Positions 44,310-53,322 are shown, counted from the first letter of the stretch. The stretch is 64,000 nucleotides of DNA from Bradyrhizobium icense (GCF_001693385.1 NZ_CP016428.1:1860001-1924000), one strand, 5' to 3'. Notes: generated by a model not told the origin, from the sequence alone. Numbers and translations are program-made.

Positions 44310-44709
44310 GTTGTTTTCCCTGCGTGCGTGAGGGGGGTCGGCTCAAGTGTCGCCACAGCCTAGTCAGGCGTGGTTAGGCGGGTCAAGAATCGTTCAGAGC
44401 AAGCGCACGTAATCAACTTAATTGCCGTAGGTGGGTGCATTTACCTCGTTGTGATTACCTCCATTGCAACATCGACAAGCGGCCGACGTAGGTTGTGTCA
44501 TGACAAGAAAATGTCACAGCACCAACCGAGTCGTCACGATGGCGTCAGAGGCAATTACGTCAGCATCGCAGCAATCAGGATCAACTATCCGGTTGACCGC
44601 TGGCGTTCGGACGGCGCGCCTAGGCCTTGTTCTTCGCAGCGAGCACGAGCCCATTGTTCTTGCTCCAGCCTGTCGGCTGATGCCGTCCAAAACTATTGAG
44701 GGCTCACGT
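44310..44709. other. Upstream region of the coiled-coil gene
   Basis: This is 400 bp between the DsrE-like gene (minus) and the coiled-coil gene (plus). The downstream frame is open from 44464, but the residues it would encode before 44710 look like translated non-coding sequence. I therefore treat this as promoter and leader sequence. Confidence 0.4.
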
Positions 44710-47337
44710 GTGGCAGGCAGAGTTTCGGCGCGCGCCTATGTGGCTGCTGGAGCTTTGATTCTGTGTCTCTTCATCGGAGCTATCGAGGATGGTCGGTGCG
44801 ACGAAGGCCAAGGTCAAGCCTTCATGGCAACGACCGCAATGGGATACAAACTCCCCGAGTCCTACATCATTCGACAACGTTCCGGGCTGGTTACGGAAGT
44901 TGCCGAGATTACGCCGATTGAGCCGAAGCGGAGGCCTGAGCGCGCCCATGGAGAGATCACCAATCTTGTAGCTCAGCTTACTCCCGTTCCGCAGTCAGAC
45001 GCGGGAGACGGCAACATGGCACATGCCTCTCAACCTGTCCCGGATCGGGAGCGGCGACGCGCTCTTGAATGGGAACAGGAGTGGGGCAGGGCGGAAGCGC
45101 TTGCTCGAGCGCTGGTCTCGAAAGTCCGAGCGGAGTTCGATGCAACTCGGTCGACCACTGAAGCGGCGCCGGCCAAACAACCACGAGCGCTGACGGCCGA
45201 GATGCTTACGCGTGAACTTACCGCCCTTCAGTCAGAACTGGAAACTGCGCGTGCCATAAGCCGGGAAGCTATCCAGGCGAGCGAGGTAGGGATAAAGCAA
45301 ACGCAGGCACTCGAGCAGGAGCGACAAAGGGCGGATGACCTCGCAGGTGAGCTTGCATCCGTCCGAGCCGAACTTGAGGCAGCGCGGGCCCCGGCTGCGG
45401 CAGGGCCGCAAGCCGTGCAAGCTGCCGCTGCAACGATCGAGCAAGAGCTCAAGCAGCAGCGGGACAAAGCAGACGCTCTTGCGCGCGACCTCGCTTCAGC
45501 TCGGGCGGAAATCGACGCGGCACGGATCGCGGATTCAGAAGTCAAGCAGGCTATCGCGGAAGCATCCGCGCAAAAGCAGGTCTTTGAACGAGAGCTCAAG
45601 CAGGAGCGGGACAAAGCAGACGCTCTTGCGCGCGACCTGGCTTCCCTTCGTACGGAACACGAGGCGGCACAGACCTCGGGTTCAGAAGCTGCCCGGGCTG
45701 CCGCAGCAATAGCGGAGCAGAAGGGGGCTCTCGAACAGGAACTCGAACGGCAGCGGGACAAAGCAGAGACCCTTGCGCGCGACCTTGCGTCGGTTCGGGC
45801 AGAACTCGACACGACTCGGCTTGCGGCTTCAGAAGCAGCGCAAGCTGCCGCTGCGGGCGCGGAGCAAAGCCGGACCCTCGAACGGGAGCTCAAGCAGCAG
45901 CGAGACAGAGCGGACGCTGCATCGGAACAGAAAGTCGCTCTCGCCTCCGAACGAGACCGTGCCGACGCCCTCGCGCGTGAACTGGCCCTTCTCCGGACCG
46001 AACTCGACAACGTCCACGGGGTTGCCCAGGAGGCTGCGCGGAGTGTTGAGGCAGCCAAGGTCGAACACGAGCAGGCACTTAAAAAGGAACGCGACCGCGC
46101 TGAGACAATCACCGGAGAGCTTGCCTCGGCGCGAAAGCAGGCTGACGAGCGTTCTACACGCCTTGCTGCCGCATACGCCGAGGTATTGCGAGTAACTGAG
46201 ACGGGCAGGGCCAGCGCATCGGAAGAGAAAACCGCTCTCGCCGCCGAACGCGACCGTGCCGACGCCCTTGCGCGTGAACTTGCCTCCGCCAGAGATCAAG
46301 TCGAGTCTCACATCCGCTCGGCTGCCGCCAATGCCGCCGTGGTGCAAGTCGAGCACAAGCAGGCGCTCGAGAAGGAACTCAAGCAGCAGCGGGACGGAGC
46401 AGAGGCCCTCGCGCGTGAACTGGCCCTGCTCCGGGCAGAACTCGACAACGCGCAGGGGTTTGCGCAGGAAGCCGCGCGGGTTGTTGAGGCAGCCAAGATC
46501 GAACACGAGCAGGCACTTAAAAATGAACGTGACCGCGCTGAGACGCTCGCCCGAGAGCTTGCCTCGGCGCGAATGCAGGCCGGCGAGCATTCCGCGCGCC
46601 TTGCTGCCGCACACGCCGAGGTGCAGGAAGTAACCGATGTAAGCAGGGTCAGCGCGTGGGAACAGAAAACAGCTCTCGCCGCCGAACGTGATCGTGCCGA
46701 CGCCGTTGCGCGCGAACTTGCCTCTGTTAGAGATCAACTAGATGCCGGAAATCGGCAGCTTGCGGCCTTGAAAGCTCTTCGGACCCCCGCTGCCCTCGAT
46801 GGTCTGCCCGAGTGGGTCGCCACATCCCGCTCCGTGACAACGGAGGGGACGTTCCATCACCCGCAACAGGCTTCTATGCAAGCCGCTGCCTTTTATCAGG
46901 AGCCGCCGTCGACGCCGGAAGCGAAGCCGACGGCAGCGCAATCCGCCGCTCGCGAACGCGAGCCTGTTCTGGAATCGAACGCCGCTGCGGTTTCGGCGCC
47001 ATCTACGCCGGCACGTAGCCTTCCCCGTCCCTTTGTTGACGAACAGAGGCTGCTCGCCCGGGCAATTGCATTGCTCCGAGAAGCCAATATCAGCGGTGCT
47101 CGGCCGTTGCTTGAACATGCTGCTCAGCGTGGTAGCGCCCGAGCTGCCTTTATGCTGGCCGAGACATACGACGATCGCGTGCTGCTATCGTGGCGCGTAC
47201 GCGGAATCGCCGGCGATATTGCAAAGGCACGCGAACTATATGAATTAGCACTTTCGGGCGGCATTGAAGATGCGAAGGAGCGAATCAAAAGGCTGCAGAA
47301 GCTATCGGTTCGCAGTTCGCTAACCCAAGGCCGCTAG
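44710..47337 (+). CDS. Large exported coiled-coil protein with C-terminal Sel1/TPR-like segment
   Basis: Counted from GTG 44710 the protein has 875 residues. I chose this start because GAGGG stands at proper spacing and it leads into a signal-like stretch (ARAYVAAGALILCLFIGAIE). Upstream ATGs (44464, 44680) remain possible. Residues about 150-710 are almost continuous coiled coil built from repeated units such as LKQQRDKADALARDLAS and ERDRADALARELAS. A Pro/Ala-rich linker follows. The last 120 residues carry a Sel1-like repeat (RGSARAAFMLAETYDD, AKARELYELALSGGIEDAKE). It precedes the TAXI-type receptor by 18 bp. The function is unknown; an envelope scaffold is the simplest idea. Confidence 0.8.
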   Translation: MAGRVSARAYVAAGALILCLFIGAIEDGRCDEGQGQAFMATTAMGYKLPESYIIRQRSGLVTEVAEITPIEPKRRPERAHGEITNLVAQLTPVPQSDAGDGNMAHASQPVPDRERRRALEWEQEWGRAEALARALVSKVRAEFDATRSTTEAAPAKQPRALTAEMLTRELTALQSELETARAISREAIQASEVGIKQTQALEQERQRADDLAGELASVRAELEAARAPAAAGPQAVQAAAATIEQELKQQRDKADALARDLASARAEIDAARIADSEVKQAIAEASAQKQVFERELKQERDKADALARDLASLRTEHEAAQTSGSEAARAAAAIAEQKGALEQELERQRDKAETLARDLASVRAELDTTRLAASEAAQAAAAGAEQSRTLERELKQQRDRADAASEQKVALASERDRADALARELALLRTELDNVHGVAQEAARSVEAAKVEHEQALKKERDRAETITGELASARKQADERSTRLAAAYAEVLRVTETGRASASEEKTALAAERDRADALARELASARDQVESHIRSAAANAAVVQVEHKQALEKELKQQRDGAEALARELALLRAELDNAQGFAQEAARVVEAAKIEHEQALKNERDRAETLARELASARMQAGEHSARLAAAHAEVQEVTDVSRVSAWEQKTALAAERDRADAVARELASVRDQLDAGNRQLAALKALRTPAALDGLPEWVATSRSVTTEGTFHHPQQASMQAAAFYQEPPSTPEAKPTAAQSAAREREPVLESNAAAVSAPSTPARSLPRPFVDEQRLLARAIALLREANISGARPLLEHAAQRGSARAAFMLAETYDDRVLLSWRVRGIAGDIAKARELYELALSGGIEDAKERIKRLQKLSVRSSLTQGR

Positions 47338-47355
47338 CCTGGAGCGGAGATCCGG

Positions 47356-48360
47356 ATGTCGCTTATAAAGGTCTCGTTCACGATTGCATTGACGCTGCTT
47401 GGGCTTCAAATGGCTGCCCACGCTCAATCCCAAAGGCGCGAAACAGCGACGAAGACAGACGCGACCATGAGGGAGCGCACCAATGCGTGGACCGTTGGTC
47501 TCGCCGGCGGCCTCATTGAAGGCGCGCCAATTCGCCTCGCCGCAGAAATCGCCCGTGTCGTGAACGAAGAGGGCAGGCTTCATGTCCTCCCGATCGTAAC
47601 GCGCGGTGCTACGGAGAACGTAAATGCGCTGCTTTACCTCCGGGGCGTTGATGCCGCGATCATCAACACGGATGCTCTTGACGAGTACAAAGCTCAAATG
47701 CCGTTTATCGAGCGACGCCTCGTTTACCTCCTGAACCTCTTTCCATCCGAATTGCACATCTTCGTCCGTCCCGAGATCCGATCACTCGACGATCTCAAGG
47801 ACAAAAAGGTCAACTTCAACACGCAAGGGACGGCCGCAGCCTACTCTGGTCCGCTGATCTTTAGCCGATTGGGGCTAAATGTGGAGAAGATGTTCATTCC
47901 CCATCAGCTAGCCCTGGAACAAATGAAGCGCGGAGAACTCTCGGCGGTCGTATTTGTGACGTCAAAACCGGTCGATGCCTTTGTGAAGGGACGCTGGGAG
48001 CCCGGCTTCAAATTCCTCGCTGTCGAATACGATGCAAAGTTCGAGGACTATTATCTTCCCTCATCGATCGACGCGACAGACTATCCGAATCTGGTGCAAA
48101 AAGATGAGAGGGTCGCGACGATTGCAGTTCCTACCATCTTGGCTGCCTTTAACTGGCCGCAACGGTCCGATCGGTACCGGCGTGTGGAGCGCTTGGTGGA
48201 TCAACTGTTTAGCCGCCTCGATCAATTGCAGTCTCCAGGTTTCGATCCGAAATGGAAACAAGTGAATCTGCGCGCGAACGTGCCGAGTCTCGGCCGGTTT
48301 CGGCCTGCGCAGGAGTGGCTTGATCGCCCACCAGCCGGGACCGCGAGGTTGTCGCGATGA
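47356..48360 (+). CDS. TAXI-family solute-binding protein
   Basis: This exported protein of 334 residues has the signal SFTIALTLLGLQMAAHA. The mature part follows the TAXI/NMT1-like periplasmic binding fold: WTVGLAGGLIEGAPIRLAAE, then LPIVTRGATENVNALLYLRG, VDAAIINTDALDEY, LHIFVRPEIRSLDDLKDKKV with NFNTQGT, and GELSAVVFVTSKPVDAFV. TAXI receptors normally feed a TRAP membrane protein, but no TRAP permease is present here. It may therefore bind a ligand for signalling or assembly. It lies between the coiled-coil gene (18-bp gap) and a small exported protein (4-bp overlap). Confidence 0.87.
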   Translation: MSLIKVSFTIALTLLGLQMAAHAQSQRRETATKTDATMRERTNAWTVGLAGGLIEGAPIRLAAEIARVVNEEGRLHVLPIVTRGATENVNALLYLRGVDAAIINTDALDEYKAQMPFIERRLVYLLNLFPSELHIFVRPEIRSLDDLKDKKVNFNTQGTAAAYSGPLIFSRLGLNVEKMFIPHQLALEQMKRGELSAVVFVTSKPVDAFVKGRWEPGFKFLAVEYDAKFEDYYLPSSIDATDYPNLVQKDERVATIAVPTILAAFNWPQRSDRYRRVERLVDQLFSRLDQLQSPGFDPKWKQVNLRANVPSLGRFRPAQEWLDRPPAGTARLSR

Positions 48361-48968
48361 GGGGGAGCGCTGCCGTTGCGGCGGCCATGCTCTTAGGACT
48401 AAGCCAGGCGATATGTGCTCAGGTCGGCACCGACAATATATTTGACCGCTTGAAGGCATGCTCCCAGTTTGACGGCACGGAACGGTTAGAATGCGTCGAT
48501 GAACTCTTGAGGACTGAAACACCTGATTCCGCAGTTTCCCACGAGCCGAACTGGATCATTAGCGAGACCACCTCGCCCGTGGATTACAGCCCACAGATCG
48601 TTGCAGTAACAAAAGCGCGTTCGTCATCGCGAGATGCACCCACATCGCTTGCTATACGTTGTCGTGCCGGGCGCACAGAGCTGACGATCTCGACGGCGGG
48701 CAGACAAGATGGTGAGGTTACGGTGGCGTATCGGATCAACGACGAACCGACCGTTGAAGCGCGCTGGAAGCCCGCAAATAATGGCAGATCTCTTGCTTTT
48801 CCGGGCGATGTCGTCCGCCTTCTACGCTCGATGCCGGCCAGCGGCCAAATGCTCATCAAAGTGTATGCTGGAAGGACGTCGTCCAACGAAGGCGCGTTCA
48901 AATTGGCCGGTCTGGATTCTGTCCGGCGCAAGATCGCAACCATGTGCAATTGGCCCCAGCCTGAATAA
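48357..48968 (+). CDS. Small exported protein, possibly VasI-like
   Basis: This protein of 203 residues has a signal sequence (VAAAMLLGLSQAICAQ) and two early cysteines in LKACSQFDGTERLECVDELL. Then come WIISETTSPVDYSPQIVA and LAIRCRAGRTELTIS, and a beta-rich end. The spacing of ISETTSPxDxSxxV and the single mid-chain Cys resembles the VasI family first seen beside type VI secretion genes, but no other T6SS gene is here. Its start overlaps the TAXI stop, so it is the third gene of the same transcript. The function is unknown. Confidence 0.7.
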   Translation: MRGSAAVAAAMLLGLSQAICAQVGTDNIFDRLKACSQFDGTERLECVDELLRTETPDSAVSHEPNWIISETTSPVDYSPQIVAVTKARSSSRDAPTSLAIRCRAGRTELTISTAGRQDGEVTVAYRINDEPTVEARWKPANNGRSLAFPGDVVRLLRSMPASGQMLIKVYAGRTSSNEGAFKLAGLDSVRRKIATMCNWPQPE

Positions 48969-49015
48969 ATGGCGGCATGGGTAGACAGCGCGGTCACCTG
49001 TCGTCGCGCGGCATA

Positions 49016-50017
49016 CTAGAGCTTCGACTGACCATCACTTTCCAGAAGCGTACGGGCCATACGGCGTGCGAGGTCGACGGAACCACGCTGCGCCAAATCG
49101 GCGGCCTGCGAAAACCGCCGCGCACCCCATGCCAAATTGCCGGCCAATCGCACAGGCGCGCCCATGACGGGGTGTCTCGCCGTGAAGATGCGCCTCCAGT
49201 GCTGCAACCGAACCATCAGGCGCTGAGTGTGCTCGGAGGGAATTCTTACCCCAAAGAGATCGTGCAGCGCGAGGAGCTGAGCATCGAGCGCGTTGCGGCT
49301 GCTTTGGTCCGGCATGGCCGCCCGCAACGACGTCCAGTCGACATCATCGCTTTCCGCCATTTGCGCGAGATCATGAAGGTGTCGGAGGTCAATTCTGCCG
49401 CGCCAGTAGTCGCCCTCCTTGAGGAGGTCATGTATGATCCAGTGGAGGGCACGAGCCTGCGGCGACGGAATTTTCGCCCGGAGGCGATCCCTTTCGACGA
49501 ACGTCGAGAGTCCAAATTCGACTCCCTGAGTCCGTCTGAGTTCCAGGACACCGACGTCTTGCGGCCGTACCATGCCACGTGCGCTCACCAATGGCCTGTA
49601 GCCAAGCTCGCGTAAGCACTGTTCGGCGCCCGCCTCTTCGGCCGCATCAACGCTCAGGTCGAGATCGCTGGTCATCCTGGCCGGAATTCGACTAGCCGGA
49701 CAAAGAAACAAGAGAACGGCGCCCTTGAGAAGGAGCGGAGCGATGCCGTTGCGATTCAGCGCGGTGACGGCTTCCGCGAGTTGCGCACGCAGGCGCACAT
49801 TGCGCTCCCAGTTGCGGTCGTGAATAAATCTCAAGTACTCGCGTACGTCTTCGGGCAGCCGGTCGATCTCGCCGCTGCGCGCGAGAGCCGAGAATAAAGC
49901 GGGAGTAAGCAAGGTGCGATTCGCCAGGGCGATGACCGGTTGCCAATCGGCGGTGCTTATTGCATGTCCGCGAAGTCCGGCGATCAAGGCCTCAAGGGCG
50001 ACAGCCACTGGCATCAT
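49016..50017 (-). CDS. Nucleotidyltransferase-fold protein (NTP_transf_5 family)
   Basis: This protein has 333 residues. The family core is LNRNGIAPLLLKGAVLLFL then RMTSDLDLSVDAAEEAGAEQ with the DxD metal site in TSDLDLSV. Further on is RALHWIIHDLLKEGDYWRGR and DLRHLHDLAQMAE. This family is found with peptide-modification and polysaccharide genes, and some members tailor lasso peptides. ATG 50017 overlaps the stop of the PqqD-HprK gene (ATGA); the longer open frame upstream is just that gene's other frame. It is the last gene of the three-gene minus-strand cassette. Confidence 0.85.
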   Translation of the reverse strand: MMPVAVALEALIAGLRGHAISTADWQPVIALANRTLLTPALFSALARSGEIDRLPEDVREYLRFIHDRNWERNVRLRAQLAEAVTALNRNGIAPLLLKGAVLLFLCPASRIPARMTSDLDLSVDAAEEAGAEQCLRELGYRPLVSARGMVRPQDVGVLELRRTQGVEFGLSTFVERDRLRAKIPSPQARALHWIIHDLLKEGDYWRGRIDLRHLHDLAQMAESDDVDWTSLRAAMPDQSSRNALDAQLLALHDLFGVRIPSEHTQRLMVRLQHWRRIFTARHPVMGAPVRLAGNLAWGARRFSQAADLAQRGSVDLARRMARTLLESDGQSKL

Positions 50018-51231
50018 CGGCAGGCCTTCTGCAGCAGCGCTATCGCGTCCGGCAGCCTCGAATAGGTCAAGCAAAACACATCTGCCGATCTGACAATCTC
50101 GGTCAGCAGATCGAACGCGGTGCCAGTCAGTTCTCCGCCGAGGGCAAATGAGCCGTTGAGCAGACCGCGCAGCGCGTCGACCGGATCGACGGTCACTAGT
50201 TCCGCGCCCGCGCCGGCTCGGCGACGCAGCAGAACGACCCAGCCCACCTTGCGAGGAGACGGCGAAACGAACTCTTCGGGCGCAAGATAGCGAATGCGCC
50301 TGCGGTCGGGGCGGCGACAGACCGGGACGGCATCCAGCTCGGGGTAGTATTCGGCGAGAATGGGCCATGCTCCCACCTTCACCGCGGGTGCAAACGGGAT
50401 ACCCACGCCATGCCCCAGCGAATCGAGGAGCGTCACATCATCTCCAGCGAAGCCGAATCCGGCACGGACCAGCCCCAGGGCCAGCGTCGTCTTGCCCGCG
50501 CCAGGACTGCCGCAGAGGAGCAGGATGCGGTCGGCTCGGAGGAGCGCGGCCGCGTGGACGGCAAGTTCATAGGTGCTGCGCTCGAGAACCTCAGTCAGCA
50601 ACTGCCCCTTCACCACGACGGCGAGTTCGTCCGGGGAGCACGAGAGAATCCAGCGCCTATCCCGAAACAGGTGGATACGCTGCCCGTGCTCGACCAACTC
50701 GAGCACAACGTCGGCAACAGCTCCTCCGATCTCTAGGTGCCGAAATACAGATGCCGCGGGAAACGCGTGCGCTTCCGGATAGACGATGCGGACATGAGCG
50801 CCCGGAACAGCAACGACCTGACTTACGCGGTCGAGGGACGAAGTGGCAAACCAAGCCGGAGAGAGCCGGATCAGACCCAAGCGCTCCCACTGCCTGATCG
50901 CCGCGTCGACATACTCGACTGCCTGATGCCGATTGACGCCCCGGCCGGCGATTTCGGACGAGATGGCTTCGGGCGACAATCCATCCTCGAGACAGCGCCA
51001 GATATCCGCGCTCATATCATTAAGCGCGAAAAGCGCCTGCTGCGACGGACCAAACAAGATGCTTTGGTTTCGGATCCGCGCAAGCCGACCTACCATCTCA
51101 AATCCGGGCGAACCGCATTCGTCGGGGCTTTGGGTCGACGTTTGGTTGACATTCAATCGCGCATCTCGATTCACGGGAACCCTATGCCTCGCCTCTGAGC
51201 AGGTTGAGCGTTCAATGCCATCACCGCCCAA
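50014..51231 (-). CDS. PqqD domain fused to an HprK-type serine kinase
   Basis: This protein has 405 residues. The N-terminal domain (about 45-125) is PqqD-like: SILFGPSQQALFALNDMSAD then IWRCLEDGLSPEAISSEI and a terminal WERLGLI. Such domains bind leader peptides of ribosomal peptides. The C-terminal domain (about 205-405) is an HPr-kinase relative: Walker A LLCGSPGAGKTTLALGLVRA (about 241-249) and FAGDDVTLLD, the metal site after it. It is predicted to phosphorylate a bound peptide or protein. The start is uncertain; ATG 51231 and a GTG about 19 codons in are both possible. It overlaps the NTP_transf_5 gene and follows a small Tat-peptide gene by 184 bp. Confidence 0.88.
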   Translation of the reverse strand: MGGDGIERSTCSEARHRVPVNRDARLNVNQTSTQSPDECGSPGFEMVGRLARIRNQSILFGPSQQALFALNDMSADIWRCLEDGLSPEAISSEIAGRGVNRHQAVEYVDAAIRQWERLGLIRLSPAWFATSSLDRVSQVVAVPGAHVRIVYPEAHAFPAASVFRHLEIGGAVADVVLELVEHGQRIHLFRDRRWILSCSPDELAVVVKGQLLTEVLERSTYELAVHAAALLRADRILLLCGSPGAGKTTLALGLVRAGFGFAGDDVTLLDSLGHGVGIPFAPAVKVGAWPILAEYYPELDAVPVCRRPDRRRIRYLAPEEFVSPSPRKVGWVVLLRRRAGAGAELVTVDPVDALRGLLNGSFALGGELTGTAFDLLTEIVRSADVFCLTYSRLPDAIALLQKACR

Positions 51232-51415
51232 GGGTCGGACGGGCTTATTCGGTCAGCAGGGCTAGCCCGGCCGGCGGCCCGGGACCCTTTGGCAGGGTGC
51301 CGGCGATGGGGCATCGAGAACCGGGATGGCGGGCGGATTCCCCCACCAAGGTCCGTTGCCGCGCGCAAGCACGAAGACTGCAGGCGGCGGGCATGAACGG
51401 GCCTGCAGAGAGGGG

Positions 51416-51697
51416 CTATCTTCGGCCCGGCGGGAAGTGACGGTGGCTTGAACCTCCGAATCCGTAACCCGGATGTGAACCGCCTTTACCTCCTGAACCG
51501 CCTTTACCTTTACCCCCTGAACCGGCCGAGCCGGCTATAGCTCGCGAATTCAGGCTCGTGCCAAGAAGGAGCGTTATTGCCGGGGGTGTCACGACCGCAA
51601 ACCGACCAGCCTTCTTGAGAAAGTCACGGCGCGCTTGATCTTCGGAAGAATTGGAATGGCCCGCGTTCTCCGGACCCTTTGCGTTCGGTGTCGACAT
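51416..51697 (-). CDS. Small Tat-signal peptide with Gly/Lys/His-rich mature part
   Basis: The product has 93 residues from ATG 51697, with GAGGGAG upstream. Residues 1-22 are polar. A twin-arginine motif ARRDFLKKAGRFAVV (R23, R24) and hydrophobic PPAITLLLGTSL follow, with a likely cut after SRAIA (residue 55). The predicted mature peptide of 38 residues is almost only Gly, Lys, Ser and His, with GKGKGGSGGKGGS and a basic end HRHFPPGRR. It lies directly before the PqqD-HprK kinase gene on the same strand. A peptide substrate of that kinase is the obvious hypothesis, with Ser residues as acceptors. The protein family is otherwise unknown to me. Confidence 0.75.
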   Translation of the reverse strand: MSTPNAKGPENAGHSNSSEDQARRDFLKKAGRFAVVTPPAITLLLGTSLNSRAIAGSAGSGGKGKGGSGGKGGSHPGYGFGGSSHRHFPPGRR

Positions 51698-52386
51698 GGT
51701 GGCGGCACTCCCTCTACTTTTCGAAGATATTAATACCACGCCCGCCACGGCGTTCCGTCGCGCAAAAGGAGGCAGCCGCAATCCAAGCGGGGTACCCATA
51801 ACGAGGAAGAAGGCACCGGCGACAAGGGCTAAGGCTTGACTCGTGCGTGCCCAGCCATTGCCGCGCCGAATGCGATCGGCACCGACGACGGGGCTTGGCG
51901 GCGCAATCAGCGTTACGGGACAGCATCTATGTCGTCTTAATCGCCTAATCGCCGCCCGGTTGGATCATGGCTGCAAAGGATCGGTGAGGCGCTATTGCGG
52001 CCTACTCCACCATGACAGTTAATCATGCCCGGGATTTCATCCAAGCACCGCTCGCCAAATTCAACGTCGCCGCGCCTGGAGGGAGTATGCGCGCAGGAAT
52101 TCGCGCGCTCATGGCTGCTTTGCAGCTCTGCCTTGCCTTGTCCAAACCAGGCAGCGATACTTCATTTTATTCGCGATAGATGGCGGTAGGTGATTTTCTG
52201 CCGTCGAGCAAAACGCTGACGCTGTTAGCGTAAACGCTCGCACAGTGATCCGGCGATCAGCCAGCACTGCGGTATGTCAACCGTGGTAACCCTTCATGGC
52301 CCGTTCTCCCGCCGCTAGGTTGATCTAGATTACAGGCCCGTACGTCACCCGTCTCAAAAACGAGGTTGTTGCGGAGAGACGCAAAC
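51698..52386. other. Intergenic region, no gene recognised
   Basis: This is 689 bp between the peptide gene (minus) and the XRE regulator (plus). It must hold the promoter of the cassette and of the regulator. Open frames here are short and not protein-like. No tRNA or strong dyad was noticed. Confidence 0.45.
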
Positions 52387-52722
52387 ATGACCGGACAACT
52401 AAACGCGGACTTCGGTTCTCGACTAAGACAATTGAGACAAGACCGCTCAATGACAGCAGTCGACCTCGCCAGGCGGGTCAACGTCACACCGCCCGCCGTT
52501 TCACATTGGGAACATCGAACGAAAATACCAAAGAGCAGCAGGCTTCAGGCCGTTGCGGATGCCCTGGGTGTCAGTCTCGACCTCCTCAAAGGCGGTGTGA
52601 CATCTGAGAAACCAGAACGCGCCCGGCAGCCTTCAAGTGAACCAAGCCTTGAACAGCTTATTCGGGCGATCGAGGCCAAGGGCTTCAGCGTCGAGGTGAG
52701 ATCGCGGGAGAAGCGTCCATAG
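52387..52722 (+). CDS. XRE-family HTH transcriptional regulator
   Basis: This protein has 111 residues. An N-terminal cro/C1-type HTH spans about 9-63: RLRQLRQDRSMTAVDLARRV then NVTPPAVSHWEHRTKIPKSS and LQAVADALGVSLDLL. The C-terminal 45 residues are a short helical tail (EQLIRAIEAKGFSVEV). The start at 52387 follows GGAGAG. It may regulate itself or the next small gene 80 bp downstream. Confidence 0.9.
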   Translation: MTGQLNADFGSRLRQLRQDRSMTAVDLARRVNVTPPAVSHWEHRTKIPKSSRLQAVADALGVSLDLLKGGVTSEKPERARQPSSEPSLEQLIRAIEAKGFSVEVRSREKRP

Positions 52723-52802
52723 ACACGTTGAAATGGACGGCCGGCTTCGTCGCTCACTCCGGGATCCGGAACCGAAGCTCCAATAGCCAGGAGGAGGTTA
52801 GC

Positions 52803-53060
52803 ATGACTGAACTGCGGACCTTGTCGAAAGAGACCGACGAGGCGAAGGAGATGGCGATAGCGGGACATACCGAAATGGCCACTACGCCGCACGATCGCTT
52901 TCTGCAGGCCGCAGAAAAGGAGATGGCTAAGTTCGAGCGGCAAGAGAGGGAATTTCGCAGAAAGGAGCGTGCCGATCGAGCGGCCGAGCTGCACCTGCCG
53001 GTCTATGAAACTCGCCAACAGCTCCAAAAACTAGCAGAATCGTCAGGCTTGATCCGATAG
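52803..53060 (+). CDS. Small charged helical protein, function unknown
   Basis: This product of 85 residues has an unusually strong ribosome site (AGGAGG) before ATG 52803. The sequence is rich in Glu, Lys and Arg and almost wholly helical (EKEMAKFERQEREFRRKERA). It has no membrane segment and resembles no family I can name. It is probably cotranscribed with the XRE regulator. Confidence 0.6.
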   Translation: MTELRTLSKETDEAKEMAIAGHTEMATTPHDRFLQAAEKEMAKFERQEREFRRKERADRAAELHLPVYETRQQLQKLAESSGLIR

Positions 53061-53254
53061 GTGATGGCGCGACGAAAGAGCGAGATGAACCTGGCGCAGT
53101 TCGGCAGCCGTTGCCGGGGATACTTCGTTTCGAAACGTTGGTCGAGACGAAGCGGTGATCAGGGAATACATCCGCAAGCAGGAGGTCGAAGATACCCGGC
53201 TCGACAAAATGAACATGTGGCGCTGAGGCCCGCCTTTAGGTAGCCAATAAAATC

Positions 53255-53322
53255 GGGGACGCGTTAGCGTCCCCACATCCGCTTTTGAGCGGCTCAATCC
53301 CTAAAGCCCCCGGCTTTGCCGG
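53255..53322. repeat. Cluster of three small hairpins
   Basis: Within 68 bp there are three perfect stem-loops: 53255-53274 (8-bp stem, loop GTTA), 53279-53292 (5-bp stem CCGCT/AGCGG) and 53310-53322 (5-bp stem CCGGC/GCCGG, loop TTT). Sequence between 53061 and 53428 otherwise holds no gene I trust. The cluster may be a terminator region or a REP-like intergenic element. Confidence 0.55.

Noticed and set aside
44464..44709. Longer start for the coiled-coil protein
   Set aside because: The predicted residues before the GTG at 44710 look like translated non-coding DNA, while the GTG has a GAGGG site and leads directly into a signal-like segment. It is not excluded.
45228..46737. Serine/alanine/arginine-rich open frames on the minus strand inside the coiled-coil gene
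   Set aside because: They are antisense shadows of the repeated heptads. The plus-strand product has a signal-like N-terminus and coiled-coil periodicity.
50018..50368. Upstream extension of the NTP_transf_5 frame
   Set aside because: It lies wholly within the PqqD-HprK gene in another frame and is arginine-rich. The ATGA overlap at 50014-50017 gives a natural start.
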